Shown: positions 33,801-47,262 of the stretch, one piece after another
How positions within the stretch are numbered: the first letter of the stretch is position 1
Layout: every line of letters begins with the position of its first letter
Assembly (NCBI GenBank): GCA_025765615.1
Contig: JAIVFJ010000137.1
Location: 1-64,000 of the forward strand
Source of the DNA: Zopfochytrium polystomum
Taxonomy: Eukaryota > Chytridiomycota > Chytridiomycetes > Chytridiales > Chytridiaceae
Direction: 5' to 3'
DNA length: 64,000 bases
The notes under the pieces: model-generated
The model's input: the letters and a program-made list of their open reading frames with translations, nothing else
Databases searched by the model: none
What the model was told of the DNA's origin: nothing
Program-made: the position numbers and the translations under genes

Positions 33801-36793
33801 ATGTCGGACGAAAACGTATCCAACAACAGCGTGGTACCCCAAATGATGACAGAGCTCTTTGCTATGATGGTACGCCAGCAGTGCCAGCGACAAATCGTGC
33901 AGAAGCGCGTCGCAGTTGTTCTTCCATCAACGGGGTCGCCCAACCGCTTCGACTGGAACCTTGAACCGCAACAACTTTGAACCTCCCTTCTGGTCCTTCT
34001 TCTGTCCACAGACTTTTGTCTTCTTCTGGCCTGGAGAGAAGAAAAAATCGAGTGGAGTGCAGAAGCCGCCCGCCGTCAACCTCTCATCCCTGCCTCACCC
34101 GCCGGGTCCTCTCACTTTGCGCAAACATCGAACAGTTTGCTGGTAGAAGCGGAATCTCCTTCTAGGAGATCTGTTGATCTACAGAATCTATCGAGGTTCG
34201 TCGCGAGCGATTCCCCCGCTCAGATCTGGCTCACCGCCTCTTCTCAGCTTGCAGTCTTGAAGATCTCAGACCCTGGACGTAGGCTACTCTCCTGGATTGT
34301 GAACAAAACTGTCGCCTGCGCGATCTCATACTTTGGGGGCAAGGCGGGTCTTCCAGCTCCTTTCATCAGGATGGGTGCAACATCAGCGAATGGAAAGGAC
34401 TCAGTGTCCGCCAACAGGAGAGTTGTTTTCGTTGACCCCGATGACGAGAACGCTCTGTGGTGGTGGCCAGCTCTTGTAAGTTGTTTAGATCGCCCTGAAT
34501 TTGGCCAGAGCTCATTCTGCAACCTAGGTCGTTCCCCCAAAGGAGTTTCAGCAATTTCGTCAAACGGTATGCTCTAATTCTTCTTCAGCTTTCTCCATCT
34601 AATATTCTTCTGTGCAGATGGGCATTGAAATCGAAGAACCAAAGGACGGTGAATATCTCGTTTGCTACTTTGAAGACGGATCGTCGTGAGTCTCAGTGTC
34701 GACTATCCAACTGTTGGTTCCATCTTACGCCCTCCTTCAGATCGGTCGTTCCTGAGGGAGCCGCAATGCCTTTTTGTCCCACAAAGCCTCCCTACACAAC
34801 ATATTCGAATGGTCGAAACGGACCGGCTTTCTTAGAGGACAATGCAGTCCGACTCGCGACTGAGTATTGGACAAATGGGACTGCTCCGCCGTCTTTCATT
34901 TGGCTGCACGTGGCCAATGGGTCTGGAAGTATCTCGAAGGCAGTAGCGCCGCAGTCCATCTCGAAGAGAAGACCCTCTATTTCATTACAATCCAGACAAT
35001 CGTCAGCGGAAAAGGAGGGTGCGTCGTCAGTCAGTATTAAACCTAGTGGAAGGCACCAGGGCGACGCACCGCCGCCGAAAAAGTCGAAAAAGGACCATTC
35101 GCACGGCCATTCTTCTGAGTCCGCCAGGCGTGAAAAGGAGAAAGAGAGGGACAAGGTTTGTCCGAAATCTTTCGCCCATTCGCTTACTCCACAGTTAGAG
35201 CCACAAGTCCAAAAGTGTAAACCAGGTTCCAGCATCGTCCGCGTCGTCAAAGAAGTCGAGCCATAAACGCCTAGATCTAGAGGCCTACATCAGAACCCAT
35301 TCATACATAAAGTCCCGCAAGCGCTCACGATCCCCGTTTCTCTCGTCAGACTCCTCTTCCAGCGACAGCGAGGACCACACGACTGCGAGCGACTCCAGGA
35401 AACGGGAAACAAGTGGCGCAAGCCATAAAGTGGAGGTTCCAGAGAGTTCGCGTCCAGTGACGCCTCAGTCAACAATGTACTATTGTGGGGGAATTGGATG
35501 CTCAAATATTGCGTGTGGATGCCCACGGCGAAAGCAGCCAGATGAGGCAAAGTCATCCCAAGGCTCAGTTTTCAACCCCATTTGCGTTATGAAGCGATCA
35601 GGTGAGCCTTACACTTCTCAACATTGGAGACTTATGGGGCCTGTATCAGATCGACCGGAACTCTCAACAATTCGGGACATGGTGCCTTTGAGTGTGAAAA
35701 AAGTGTGGATGGAGCGTTTAGAAGGTGAGGACGAAGATTTGCTGAACGTGAGGAAGGCTAATAAATTAAATTTCCAGCTCTGAAACATGGTGTTGTTGCT
35801 TTGGCACACACTCTACCACCGCAAGTAGTTCCCCAGCAGGCAAACTTGCAATCAAACCAAATGGCTCTACTTTCATCACCGAAACCGGCTCAAATCTCAG
35901 CGACGACATACGGTACCCTTCATCCTGTTGTCTATGCGCGCCAAATGCCGAGCCCTCAAGTTGTTCCCCAGATGTACCCCGGACCGGAATTCACTCAATT
36001 ACAGCCGAAATCCCACCAGCCAGATTTTGCGGAGACCCCCAGCCCCGCGCAACTTGGTGGTCATACCGGAGCGACGATGCCGCCTCCTCCACCTCTCCCT
36101 CCTGTTCGCCCCTCTAGTTCTGTCGTTCACATTGTTTCAAACGCCCCACTCGTGCAGCAACACCAGCATAGTGGTCAGCTACCGGTGTATTATGTGCAGC
36201 AGTCTGCCAATTCACAGATAATTCTGTCACCACAGCAGCAACACCAGCAGCCCCAGCCACTTCAGCAGTTGGCACAATCAGCGACATCGCAAGCAGTTGG
36301 CTCTCAACCTTCTGGCCGAAAGGCTACGATTGGCTCCTCGCTACCCCAAACGTCTCAGCATTATTACTATTTACCACAGCACCAACCCTCTCCTTCAACG
36401 TCCTCCTCATCATTGCCGTCACCAGTGCCATCTCAGCACCCGTCTCACACTAGAACCGTCCATATGCACCAACAGCAGCAACTACCGAGCCCACCCGCAC
36501 ACGTTGCCCCTACGCACGGAGGAAATGACCTTCCCCTGAGCTCATCAGCGACCTTTGCAGCAACCCAGCCCCTGCTGACGACACCTGGGCTCCCTGTTAA
36601 CGGTAACAGCATTGGCGTTGCTGCAACGAGCTATGGCTCCCCGAGAGCATACGCCCGTGCCGTGTCCAACACCGGAGTCTCTCCTGCCAGCTCTGCGCTA
36701 GAAATAGACGGAGGACGTCTTCCCCCAAGAGTTGGAGGGACTGGACCAATCGACAGTAGTTTGTATCGAGAGCCAGAAGTTGCCCTTTCATAG
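33801..36793 (+). CDS. Chromatin-type protein with PWWP/Tudor-like domain
   Basis: Probable start MSDENVSNNSVVPQMMTELF at 33801, then a poorly resolved first intron. The conserved part is spread over four short exons that splice cleanly: VVFVDPDDENALWWWPAL / VVPPKEFQQFRQT (intron 34480-34528) / MGIEIEEPKDGEYLVCYFED / SVVPEGAAMPFCPTKPPYTT, then FLEDNAVRLATEYW. WWPAL, the CYFEDGS strand and VPEG resemble PWWP/Tudor reader modules such as the ARID4 N-terminal region. After this come a Lys/Ser-rich basic stretch (KKSKKDHSHGHSSESARREK), SHKRLDLEAYIRTHSYIKSR, a small Cys cluster (YYCGGIGCSNIACGC) and a long Gln/Pro/Ser tail ending REPEVALS. It is probably nuclear. The ARID4 relation is inference; no ARID domain was seen. 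Confidence 0.65.
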
Positions 36794-37511
36794 TCGGCGC
36801 GTTTTTGCTTTGTACAGGTTGTTTTTCGCTGCGCACTTGCTGTTGCACGTGTTTGCTAATCTCGAGTCTGTCTGATTTCTTTTTTTCTTCACTTACTGCA
36901 TTCCCATCCACTGTTCCTGTGTTTCCATTCGTCCACGATTTGTCGTTCTCCTTGTTTATTTGGTGGTTCATTGTTCGTTGCATCGGCATTTGTCCCAATT
37001 TTGTTTCGGTCTCAGTGAACCTCCTTGGGCTTCTTCCCAGTACACTGACGTCCTCCTTTGTTCGTTCACTGTCTTTCTCTTGCCCCCCTCAGTATGTTGC
37101 CCTGGCTCCCCCGTTTGGTTGTTTTGCTCTTCAGTAGGCCACCATGCATTCCACGCAGTCTGATTGCGGTGTGTCGCATCTCTGGTGCATGGCATGTCGA
37201 TTTAATACATCTTGGAACCTGAGTGTTCCGGATTGAAATTTTTCGTTGAGTCACTCCAATCATGTTCGATTGTGTCACCCTGGCACCTTGGACGTACCAT
37301 TTTCTCAGCTCATCCAAACGATTCCTATTTTCAAGTACAAAATTCGATTCATGGCACGTCATGAGAGAATAGAAGAGTAGCGGATTTTGTCAATGAGACA
37401 ATGAATCAAGAGAAATCTTCCGATGTTGGGCATTCAAGGGACGTCGTTGCTCTCGGTCCTCCACCTCTTCCTCAGCGCCCTAAGTGAGCTATTTTTCTTG
37501 TTTATTTCATT
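36794..37511. other. Intergenic region between convergent genes
   Basis: T-rich and CT-rich 3'-flanking sequence. No gene or repeat recognised. Confidence 0.4.
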
Positions 37512-39541
<2,030 letters not shown>

Positions 39542-39931
39542 TAGCTGCACGACAGCGACGACGCCGACGACGACAAAGGGTACGATACCGACGAAGGCAA
39601 CGGAAACGACAAGAACCGATTGGAGGGGTGGTCAAAGGTGCAGCAGTTGGCCTTTTCTTTTACTTTATTTTATTTTATTGTATTATTATCCTGCACAAAT
39701 GTTCTTTTTCTGATCGCCCATCCTTTCTCGAGCGTTCTTTCTGAGAGGGGCAAGCCAGCCGGCGCCGTCAACCCGCGCAAAGCACAACCGCAGACACACA
39801 CACACCCACACACACACACACACACACACGCACACACACACGCACACGCTTTTTCTACTGCCCTGATTCTTATTTGGAATTTCGCTTTCCGACCAAACTC
39901 CCCTCCCACCCAGCTTCCTCCCAGGATAAGC
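39542..39931. other. Intergenic region with (CA)n repeat
   Basis: Upstream of UXS1 and downstream of QDPR. Contains a CA-rich microsatellite at about 39794-39850. No gene recognised. Confidence 0.5.
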
Positions 39932-41032
39932 TCAAACAAGCACAAAGTCAGTGTTTCCGCCTTTGGTGACGACCCTGTAGAGCGCGCCCGACGTGAGCGG
40001 TTGCGCTCCAGTGGCCCAGTCCAGGAAGCGCTGCGATATGGTGTCCACGGGGGTCCACGCCGAGTAGTCGGCGTCGGGGTTGAACTTACGGTTCATGGGC
40101 GTGTCGATGGTGATGGGGAGCACGGCGACAGCCTTGGCGTCCGCCGGCAGCCCAGAGCCGGGCGCTGCGGCCGTCTTGACGAGGTGGTGAACCGCCGCCT
40201 TTGCCAGGCCGTACCCGACCTTTAATTTGTTTGGTTCCACGAGTGTGCGTGTGTGCGTGTTTTTTTTTTTTTTTTTTTTTTTTTTTTTGGTTGGTTGGAG
40301 TGGTTCAGTGGTTCGATTCTTGACAGGGCAAGGTGTGGAAGGGCCACCCCCACCCACCATCCCAGGCGTGGCGTCCGTTGCGGCGCTGGCGCCGACGAGC
40401 GCCAGAAGGCCGCCGTCTTTGAGGTACAGAGCCGCCAGGCGAGCAGTGATGACCGACGAGTTCAGGCTCTGCGACATCATGAGCGCCGTGTTCTTGTACA
40501 GATCTTCCGAGGCGAGGTTTCCACCTGCCCAGCCGCCCGCAACGTTGACAATGGCGTCCACCTTGCTGCTGGCCGCGATCGACGCAACCTGCGCCTCGAC
40601 GTGCCGCCCCGTCGCCTCAAAGTCCATGTCTGACGACAAGAGGATATTGTGCGATGCGTCGTCGTTGGCGCGGAAGTCAACGCTGGTGACCGCCTGTAAG
40701 AAAGTAAGTATTCCAGCGTTGTCACACATCGCGGAGAGGCCCGGCCACACGCATCCTCACTCTGCACGGATGATGTGTGTCCTACTGCCCTACACGTCTG
40801 CCCTTCTGCCCAGTGCCTTACTCCATCACCAATGTCGACCGGGCTGTCCCGCACATCTCCTTCGCGGTGCTCGTCCCGCGCGGGTGTCCGCCGGCACGCG
40901 CACGCGACCGTCACTCACTCACACACTCTCTCTCTCTCTCTCACTCACCCACTTCGCGGCCTTGAAGGTGGAAACGACGGAGCGGCCCAGAGCGCCCGAG
41001 CCGCCGCAGACAACAGCGTGACGAAGTGCCAT
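39932..41032 (-). CDS. QDPR: Dihydropteridine reductase
   Basis: Reduces quinonoid dihydrobiopterin to tetrahydrobiopterin with NADH, recycling the cofactor of aromatic amino acid hydroxylases. The start MALRHAVVCGGSGALGRSVV has the NAD-binding glycines. After an intron with GA repeats come VDAIVNVAGGWAGGN, LYKNTALMMSQSLNSSVITA, GGLLALVGASAATDATPG and, across a second intron (donor after GGGATG, acceptor AAAG/GTCGGG), MVGYGLAKAAVHHLVK with the catalytic YxxxK. Then follow AVAVLPITIDTPMNRKF, YSAWTPVDTISQRFLDW and TKGGNTDFVLV. Length and motif order match the animal enzyme. The second intron contains a T run of about 29 (40260-40288). Confidence 0.95.
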
Positions 41033-41070
41033 GACAACTGAAACGAACGACGACAAGGACACGATATGAG

Positions 41071-41109
<39 letters not shown>

Positions 41110-41917
41110 GATTTGATTCTTTTTTTCCCAATCTTTTTTGTTTTTTATATCAATTGCTGTTTTGTTCCAGTTTTATTTTGTTTTCTTGTTGTGTTTTATC
41201 TTTTTGTTTCGCCCCTTTCTGTTTTGGATTTGTTTTGTCTTCTTTGTTTGACACATCCCTCTCTGTCTGTCTGTCTGTGTCTCCTTTCTGGTTTTTTTGA
41301 CCGCCAGTAGTCTCTGATTTGCAATCCGCATTTTCCGCCAGTTAGTTAGTTTTTCCGCCTCATTCATCACTTAGCAAACTGCCACCGCGGCTTGGGCCCC
41401 CGATCATTTCTATACATGGCTGGCGGCCATGTGGAATTCAAGAGTTTGGCAGCAGCTGTTGTGACGCTTGGTATCATCGAAATGAAATTTTTCGTCGTTC
41501 TCCATGGCGCTCGTTACAGTGTTGCGAATTTGATTTGGAGTGCAACGATGGGCAGCGAGTAACTTAGTCTTTTACGGAGTGTACAAGGGGAACGTCGATC
41601 AACTGACGGTCGAGTCAGGCTATTTATATCTGGCAGATTTGCCTTATATCACCACGGAGGGGCGACGTTGATGACTGGGTTGTAGACAGAGTGGTCGTCA
41701 TGGTGGTCCCATGAAGGGGCCTTGGTGTAGCGGAGATGACTGTGGGGGACAGAACTGGTGTGGGCAGAAAATGTACCAAGGGTTGTGGGGTGTCGTTGTG
41801 GTTGTTCAATTTTTTGCGCTTGCAGAGGAGGCGCCGAAGGCGCCGACGCCGCCATTCAGTTGTTGGTAGGCAGTTTCCGCCGCCGCGGAAATTCGTTTTG
41901 TATGGCCTGTCTTTTTC
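41033..41917. other. Intergenic region with (GT)n tract
   Basis: A (GT)n tract at about 41073-41106, then T-rich sequence. From 41380 on, repeat-like DNA with no recognised gene. Confidence 0.4.
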
Positions 41918-42339
41918 CTAGTTGGTTTCGCGTATCTGGGGTTGCGTTGTTGAGTATTTAGTGGTGGGCTCCTGATGAGATTTTGCACTACTCACCAACT
42001 CAGATAAATCCTGCAATAGCTTCTCAGGCTCGTCATATTCCTCCTCATTCCCTGATGCTCTCATGGATTTGAATGTATCCTCTTCAAACGCCTCAATCAG
42101 CTTGTCGAATCGATGCTGACAGCCAGCCCATCCAGCAGTTTCCATCCCTCCTGCTTATTATCAACGCTTGCGGAGAGCCTTTGCAACAGCAGCCCACGCC
42201 GCCATCGTTTTTCCGTGCTTCGCATCATAGAATGATTGATGATCACTTTAAGCAGAGCAAAGTCTTCTGAGGGCCAGAAACAAAATGCGATCGGTTTCTT
42301 TCTTGCAGCCTGAAAAAGGAACAGCGTGAGATCACGCAA
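41918..42339 (-). pseudogene. Remnant of a Myb/SANT-like DNA-binding protein
   Basis: On the minus strand FWPSEDFALLKVIINH is followed, after a frame change, by KHGKTMAAWAAVAKALRKR. After a stop and another frame change comes AGCQHRFDKLIEAFEEDTFK, then DEPEKLLQDLSELV. The order W..D..LL / W..VA..L / C..R...LI matches Myb/SANT-like domains often carried by PIF/Harbinger-type transposons. The frame breaks make it a pseudogene. Confidence 0.5.
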
Positions 42340-42414
42340 TGGACCTGCAAGTCAATTCACTGGCGGAGGAGGACGCTGTGAGTGGCTGTGAAAGGGATTG
42401 GGTGGTCGTGCAAC

Positions 42415-42540
42415 TGTGAGACTATACTCGCCCCTTTGACCCTGGGATCTGGGCCCCAGAGCAAGGGAAAGCAACTAATGGGGTAAACTTGAACTTGTAC
42501 ATCTCACTCTCACAGTAATAGGGTCAAGGCAAGTTGGAGA
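42415..42540 (+). repeat. Dispersed repeat family B, copy 4 (internally deleted)
   Basis: Starts TGTGAGACTATACTCGCCCC and jumps, about 60 bp in, to ACATCTCACTCTCACAGTAA, which lies 580 bp further on in copy 2. Confidence 0.6.
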
Positions 42541-42591
42541 CAGGAACAGGAGGAGCAGTAGGGACCGCCTTTGACGCCCCCAGACAGGAGG

Positions 42592-42813
42592 TGTAAACAG
42601 TCTACTCTGAGTGAGTGAGTGGAAGGAGTGAATGGAGTGGAGATGTGTGTTTGTGGGTGGTCCTTCTCCCCAACATGGAGAGAAAGAGAAAAAAACTGAT
42701 ACATAATGATGATATGCATGCTGTAATGGTTGCTAGGCTAGTGTGATCAGGCACAGGGTAAAAACCTCTCCTATATTATCTGCTTGAGCAGAGGAGGAGG
42801 AAAACTGTTAACA
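42592..42813 (+). mobile_element. LTR-like repeat family A, copy 3
   Basis: TGTAAACAGTCTACTCTGAG...AAAACTGTTAACA. The conserved 40-bp continuation with TTCCACTTAATAC follows. Confidence 0.6.
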
Positions 42814-43728
42814 CTGGGTTTCTGTTCCACTTAATACATGGAGTGTTTGTCAACTGCCACGTTGCATGCAAAAATCTGTGACCCCAGTGAAGCCGCCGCT
42901 GCCACCCACAAACGACGGTGAAGAAGAAACAAAGACGACGCCAAAGACGCCTGGATAGTAGCACCAACACTTGCAAACGTGACGACAGCAGCCAGCACAG
43001 CTGTGTGCGCCACTGCAGCCCACAACAGTTGTTCAACCCAGTTACAGCGCCCGCACGCAACTGCCGCTGCCGCCACCCCACACAGATGGCTCGGCACAAG
43101 AGCCTCCCCAGCGTTGTCGCCCAGCGTCGACCCCCAGCGTCAGCAGTCTGCCTCCTCACACCATCACTGCTGCTCAATAATCAGTGTCGCTGGTGGGTTT
43201 TTGAGCGGCGAGATGACGCTGAGCAGAACAAAACATAGATACTGAAGATGGCGAGGAGCAGGGGAAGCGGCGGCGCAGGTAGCCGTAGCAGGGGCACCAG
43301 GGAGGGCGGTGGGTGTTGAGATTGGAAGGCCCTGTTTTAGGGGGGAGCAATCAAAAGGGCAGAAATATCAATAAATGGATTAAGACAATTTTTTCTGACA
43401 ATTCTGGGCGCTGGTGGGAAGCGGGGTGCAGTGAGTAGAACTGGTGCAGCTGCCTTTTCAATGGGCCCTGCTGTAAATCTGGCAGATTTAGCCATGATGT
43501 CAACATCACAGGAAATGGGACCTGAACCAATTATGTTGGCACCTCCAGCTACCATTTTACATGAAAACGGGACACAGCTCTACAAGAAAAATGGAATCTC
43601 CTAGACCAGAATCAATGAAAATAGTATCTTCGGACCCCAAAAAAGGGAGCCAAAAACAGGCTCTATGTGTCCCAGTGCAAATGGATCAAAAAATGGCAGC
43701 TGGGGATCCAGAGCTGTGGCCCACAGTG
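42814..43728. other. Repeat-region DNA without a recognised gene
   Basis: Contains the family A continuation to about 42850, then GC-rich sequence with GCCGCC runs and AT-richer sequence. No coding region is supported. Confidence 0.3.
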
Positions 43729-43923
43729 TGTTAAGACAAAAGTAGTAAAAGCAGGCCAATAATAAAGACAGGTTAGCTGCAAACACACTTTGATAACGCC
43801 TTGGTAATTGAAGAACTGGAAATAATAAAAGGGCCCCAACCCTTGCAGTTTTATGACATGTATGCTTGCTTTTGCAAATAAAATCTCTAGACTTTATCAC
43901 GGAGACCTCAGTGTAGTCTCACA
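43729..43923 (+). mobile_element. LTR-like repeat family C, copy 3
   Basis: 195 bp from TGTTAAGACAAAAGTAG to GTGTAGTCTCACA. Closest to copy 1 at 15107-15303. No target duplication seen. Confidence 0.6.
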
Positions 43924-44749
43924 TCCTTTCTTACAAGGCCGTCGTGGATGCTTTGGGCAACATGTGTTGTTGGACCCAGCTGGTGCCGTGCCGTGCACAC
44001 TGCACAGAAGGGTTCAATTACAAACTAGAAAATCCTTGGTTGGCTGTCTTTGACCTGTCTGCTGCAGTCATCGCTGATGAGCCTGTTCGCCACCCTGACG
44101 CACCTCTGCAAAGTCGCCGGCAAAGTCGTTTTGCCAACTCAATTTGACAGGTGCCATACACCTGTCTCCACCATAGACCACTGAGCCCACACAGGCTGCA
44201 CTGGGAACGGGACAGGCACTATTCACCTGTCTGCCACCTCTGTAGACAGACTGCTTCACCTCTTATAGGTGAAGAGACAGACATACTTTGTCTGTCAGCC
44301 ACAGTCTCAACTTCCTCTGTCGCCCACAGGGTATCTCCTTCATGGGCCAGCGTGGGCGAGAGACAGGTGCTCTGCTGTAAACAGATTTTCCTGCCACTGG
44401 CGAAACTAGCGTCTCACAGAGCAAGGCCTCACAATGCACCCTCATCACAGGTGAGGTGGATAGTTCTTGTTCTGTTTCTGGTCAGCTGTCCATTCAGTCC
44501 AAGTGAAGTAGGCAGCCCTTGCTCAAGAGGGTTGAGCAGCCCACCAATAGACACACAAGGATTCTGCGAATGCACAGAATATGCTGCTGCAATCCCATTA
44601 TGATGACATGTGGAGATGTACTCATACACATGGAGCTGTGCTCTAACGTAGCTGCGCTCTGATCTTGGAGCTGCGCTTATCAAAGCAAGAAGAGAAACCT
44701 GTTGGTTACATGTTGATGATAATAGTAATAAAGAATAAATGAAGAAGGG
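43924..44749. other. Gene-free stretch with recurring CACCTGTCT/AGACAGG motifs
   Basis: Between 44150 and 44370 CACCTGTCT, AGACAGAC and TTGTCTGTC recur in loose alternation. No gene is recognised. Confidence 0.35.
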
Positions 44750-44983
44750 TGTAAACAGTCCACTCTGAGTGAGTGAGTGGAGGGATTGAATGAAGTGAAG
44801 ATGTGCGTTTGTGGGTGATCCTTCTCCCAAACTTGGAGAGAAAGAGAAAAACTCTGTCATGAATAATTGAAAAATAATCATGTTATACACGCGATAATAG
44901 TTGCAAGGCAAGTGTGACTGGCACAGGGTAAAAACTTCTCCAATATTATCTGCTTGAGCAGAGGAGGAGGAAAACTGTTAACA
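44750..44983 (+). mobile_element. LTR-like repeat family A, copy 4
   Basis: TGTAAACAGTCCACTCTGAG...AAAACTGTTAACA, with the conserved TTCCACTTAATAC continuation to about 45024. It abuts family B copy 3. Confidence 0.6.
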
Positions 44984-45021
44984 CCAGTTTTCCATTCCAC
45001 TTAATACTTGGAGTGTTTGTC

Positions 45022-45767
45022 AACAGCAATACAGAGTCACTTCAAATCCTCTGGCTCATGAATTGAGGGTAGTGAGGATGATACACACCCAGGTGTGTAC
45101 ATAGACCCTTAGTGGGGCTCCTCTTAGTGGGGCTCCTCTTAAGGGGCTGTGGGTGGGAAATGCAGCGGGCTCACCAGCGACTGTGTAACACAACTGGCTC
45201 TGTGTTGGAGTGAGGATCTCGAGTTGTCGTGATCTCCGCTGGCTCCAGTGGTGGGGGGCGGCCTCCCAGCCGGCCCCCCCTTCTGCCCGGGGGCGCTGAG
45301 GGAAGTCTCCCGCCCCTCATGCCTCAAAGGTTCCCGTCCCCAACTTACCTCAATCCTGTTAGAGAGTGAGAGGTGTGAGTATGAGTGCAATGTGATTAAG
45401 CCCGTTGGTCAAGTGATTGTGCCAACGCAGCCTGGTGGGGTGCGTGTACAATTGCAGGTGTTTCTGCGTGTGAGTTCCCTGCTAGCGACCTTCTGACCCC
45501 ACATAGTTGGCTCCCTTCTCGCTCTTCCTTGTCGCTGACAACAACAAGGGCTCCCGCAGCACCCCCTGTGATGACAGGCACCAGGTTGCGTCCTGTCCAT
45601 CCTGTCACTATTAATCACTCCTGTTGTGTTTGAGAATGGGTTCTTTTCAGGATATAACCCCCTGTTGCCCTCTTCTCTCTTTATTCTGCAGTTGTATTGC
45701 ACCCTTGGGAGTGCCCTTCTGTTTCCCCTCACACCAGCCCACAGCCACGTGAGTAATCAGTGCTCCT
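45022..45767 (-). repeat. Dispersed repeat family B, copy 3 (truncated)
   Basis: Reverse-orientation copy whose 5' end (at 45767) is truncated inside the ATTACTCACGTGGCTG region. It includes the ACACACCCAGGTGTGT palindrome also present at the end of copy 1. Confidence 0.6.
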
Positions 45768-45974
45768 GCAGGAATGGTCTCTCAGGTATGCCCCCTCCTC
45801 CCTGGTTGTTGGCTCCTGTGGCCTCTGGAGCTTGCTGCATCTTGCGCCTCCAGCATTGTTACCCGGATTTCCCAGTCCCCTTTGGCTTTGGCTTTTGCCT
45901 CCCAATGGGCCCACTCTGTATCATGGACCAGAGAACCCTGCACATTCTTTGCTAGTGTGCCACCCTTTCACAGT

Positions 45975-46192
45975 TGCCTTTGGTCTGAGTGTGAGAGTCT
46001 TCTCTTTGTGTGTAATAAGAGAGTTTCTTTGTGTTTCTTGGGCTTCTTAAGACTCCAAATACATTTTCCTGCCTAGTGACCCCTAGACATCTCCTTTTTG
46101 CCCTTCTTCACTTTTCAGGATTGGTAATTAGGTCATTGCTCTATTTGCCACCCATAGCCCAGGGTGAGGATTCAGAGAGCACAGTCTCACAC
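45975..46192 (-). repeat. Dispersed repeat family E, copy 2
   Basis: Reverse complement of 20258-20450 with about 20% difference by eye. Confidence 0.5.
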
Positions 46193-46947
46193 TGCTGCTT
46201 ATCAACCAGTGCAACCTTGGACTAATGCTCCGCAACCAACTCGTCCAATTTGTTTCCAATTCCACAATAGCTTCTGTTGTTTTCCACAGTTTGCTACTGC
46301 TCTTTTAGTCAGCTTAAGTAGGTGGTCAGAGATATCAACATTGGCGTTGACAAACAGTGAATAGTTTTCATCTTTCAGGAATCCTTTTAGAAGATATCAC
46401 AGCCAAGTTTGCCTCTCACATTCAGGTAGCGTCATCTTCTCCTTTGGTTTTGCATGCAAGGGAGCAGACAGTTTCTCACTGATGTTAAAGTTATTTTCAA
46501 TTTGCCGCATGCAAGCACGCTGGAATAGGCGATTATCCATTGTAACAAATGGATGTTGCCGATTAGTAACAGCAACAGAGTTATGATGCCAAAAACGCTC
46601 CATAGGAATCCTCCACCACCACCTCCTCCTCCCCACCTAACACACATTAACAGGAGTGTTGTGAGAGCGACAGGCTGTCAAGCCTGTGACCTCAAATAAA
46701 AGAGTGTATACCCACTTTTTCACTGATAATTGTGAGGATTATCCACCTGCTTGAAGCGCGTTATACAAGCATTCAGCTTGGACTCTGCTGTATATATTAT
46801 TTTATTATTATTGGTTGTCCACATAAGCCACCAACTGACACTTGTTGTCACGCCTACGTCACCTGCCACTATTATTATTTGTGCTATTATTATTATTCTG
46901 TACAACAGCTCGAGACTGAGTGATCAGACTGCTGGCATAGCGCTTCC
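46193..46947. other. Repeat-region DNA without a recognised gene
   Basis: A short minus-strand frame (46636-46397) containing MERFWHHNSVAVTNRQHPFV is reminiscent of a real protein fragment but I cannot name a family. Confidence 0.3.
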
Positions 46948-46970
46948 TTGCTTGTTATGAATCACCCTCT

Positions 46971-47035
46971 GGAAACCTCTGGAACCTTCTAGAACATTCC
47001 TTCATGGAACCTTGTGGAACCTTCTGGAACCTTCT
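46971..47035 (+). promoter_or_regulatory. Heat-shock-element-like pentamer array in the LTR
   Basis: Thirteen consecutive 5-bp units in one phase alternate nGAAn and nTTCn. Two perfect four-unit blocks are GGAACCTTCTAGAACATTCC (46981-47000) and GGAACCTTCTGGAACCTTCT (47016-47035). A separate three-unit site, TTTCTGGAACTTTCT, lies at 47099-47113. This is the heat shock factor binding consensus. The effect on transcription is inference. Confidence 0.8.
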
Positions 47036-47144
47036 TTGCTTTCCTGACTTGTCTTGTTGTCATTGGTATCATTGGTATCATTGTATTACTAATTGCTCTT
47101 TCTGGAACTTTCTTGGAGTCTTGACAAGGAAGACTCTCAAAAGG

Positions 47145-47190
47145 TATAAAAGGGGGATGGGGGACCTGTCCCATCCCTCAAGTGAATTAT
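47145..47190 (+). promoter_or_regulatory. LTR TATA box and predicted transcription start
   Basis: TATAAAAG at 47145. The 11-mer AAGTGAATTAT at 47180-47190 starts 35 bp downstream, a suitable distance. It is the predicted RNA 5' end because it matches the primer-binding site. Confidence 0.7.
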
Positions 47191-47262
47191 TGTTTCCAAT
47201 ACAATCATCACTCCTCTCAGTTCCTTGTCTGCCTTGTCCTGTCCTGCCCTGTTCCTGACATC

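Larger units (their letters stand above)
46953..47260 (+). repeat. 5' LTR of the chromovirus
   Basis: 308 bp, TGTTATGAATC...CCTGACA. U3 holds the pentamer array (46971-47035) and a second three-pentamer site (47099-47113). A TATAAAAG box lies at 47145-47152 and R is predicted to start at AAGTGAATTAT, 47180. Confidence 0.95.
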
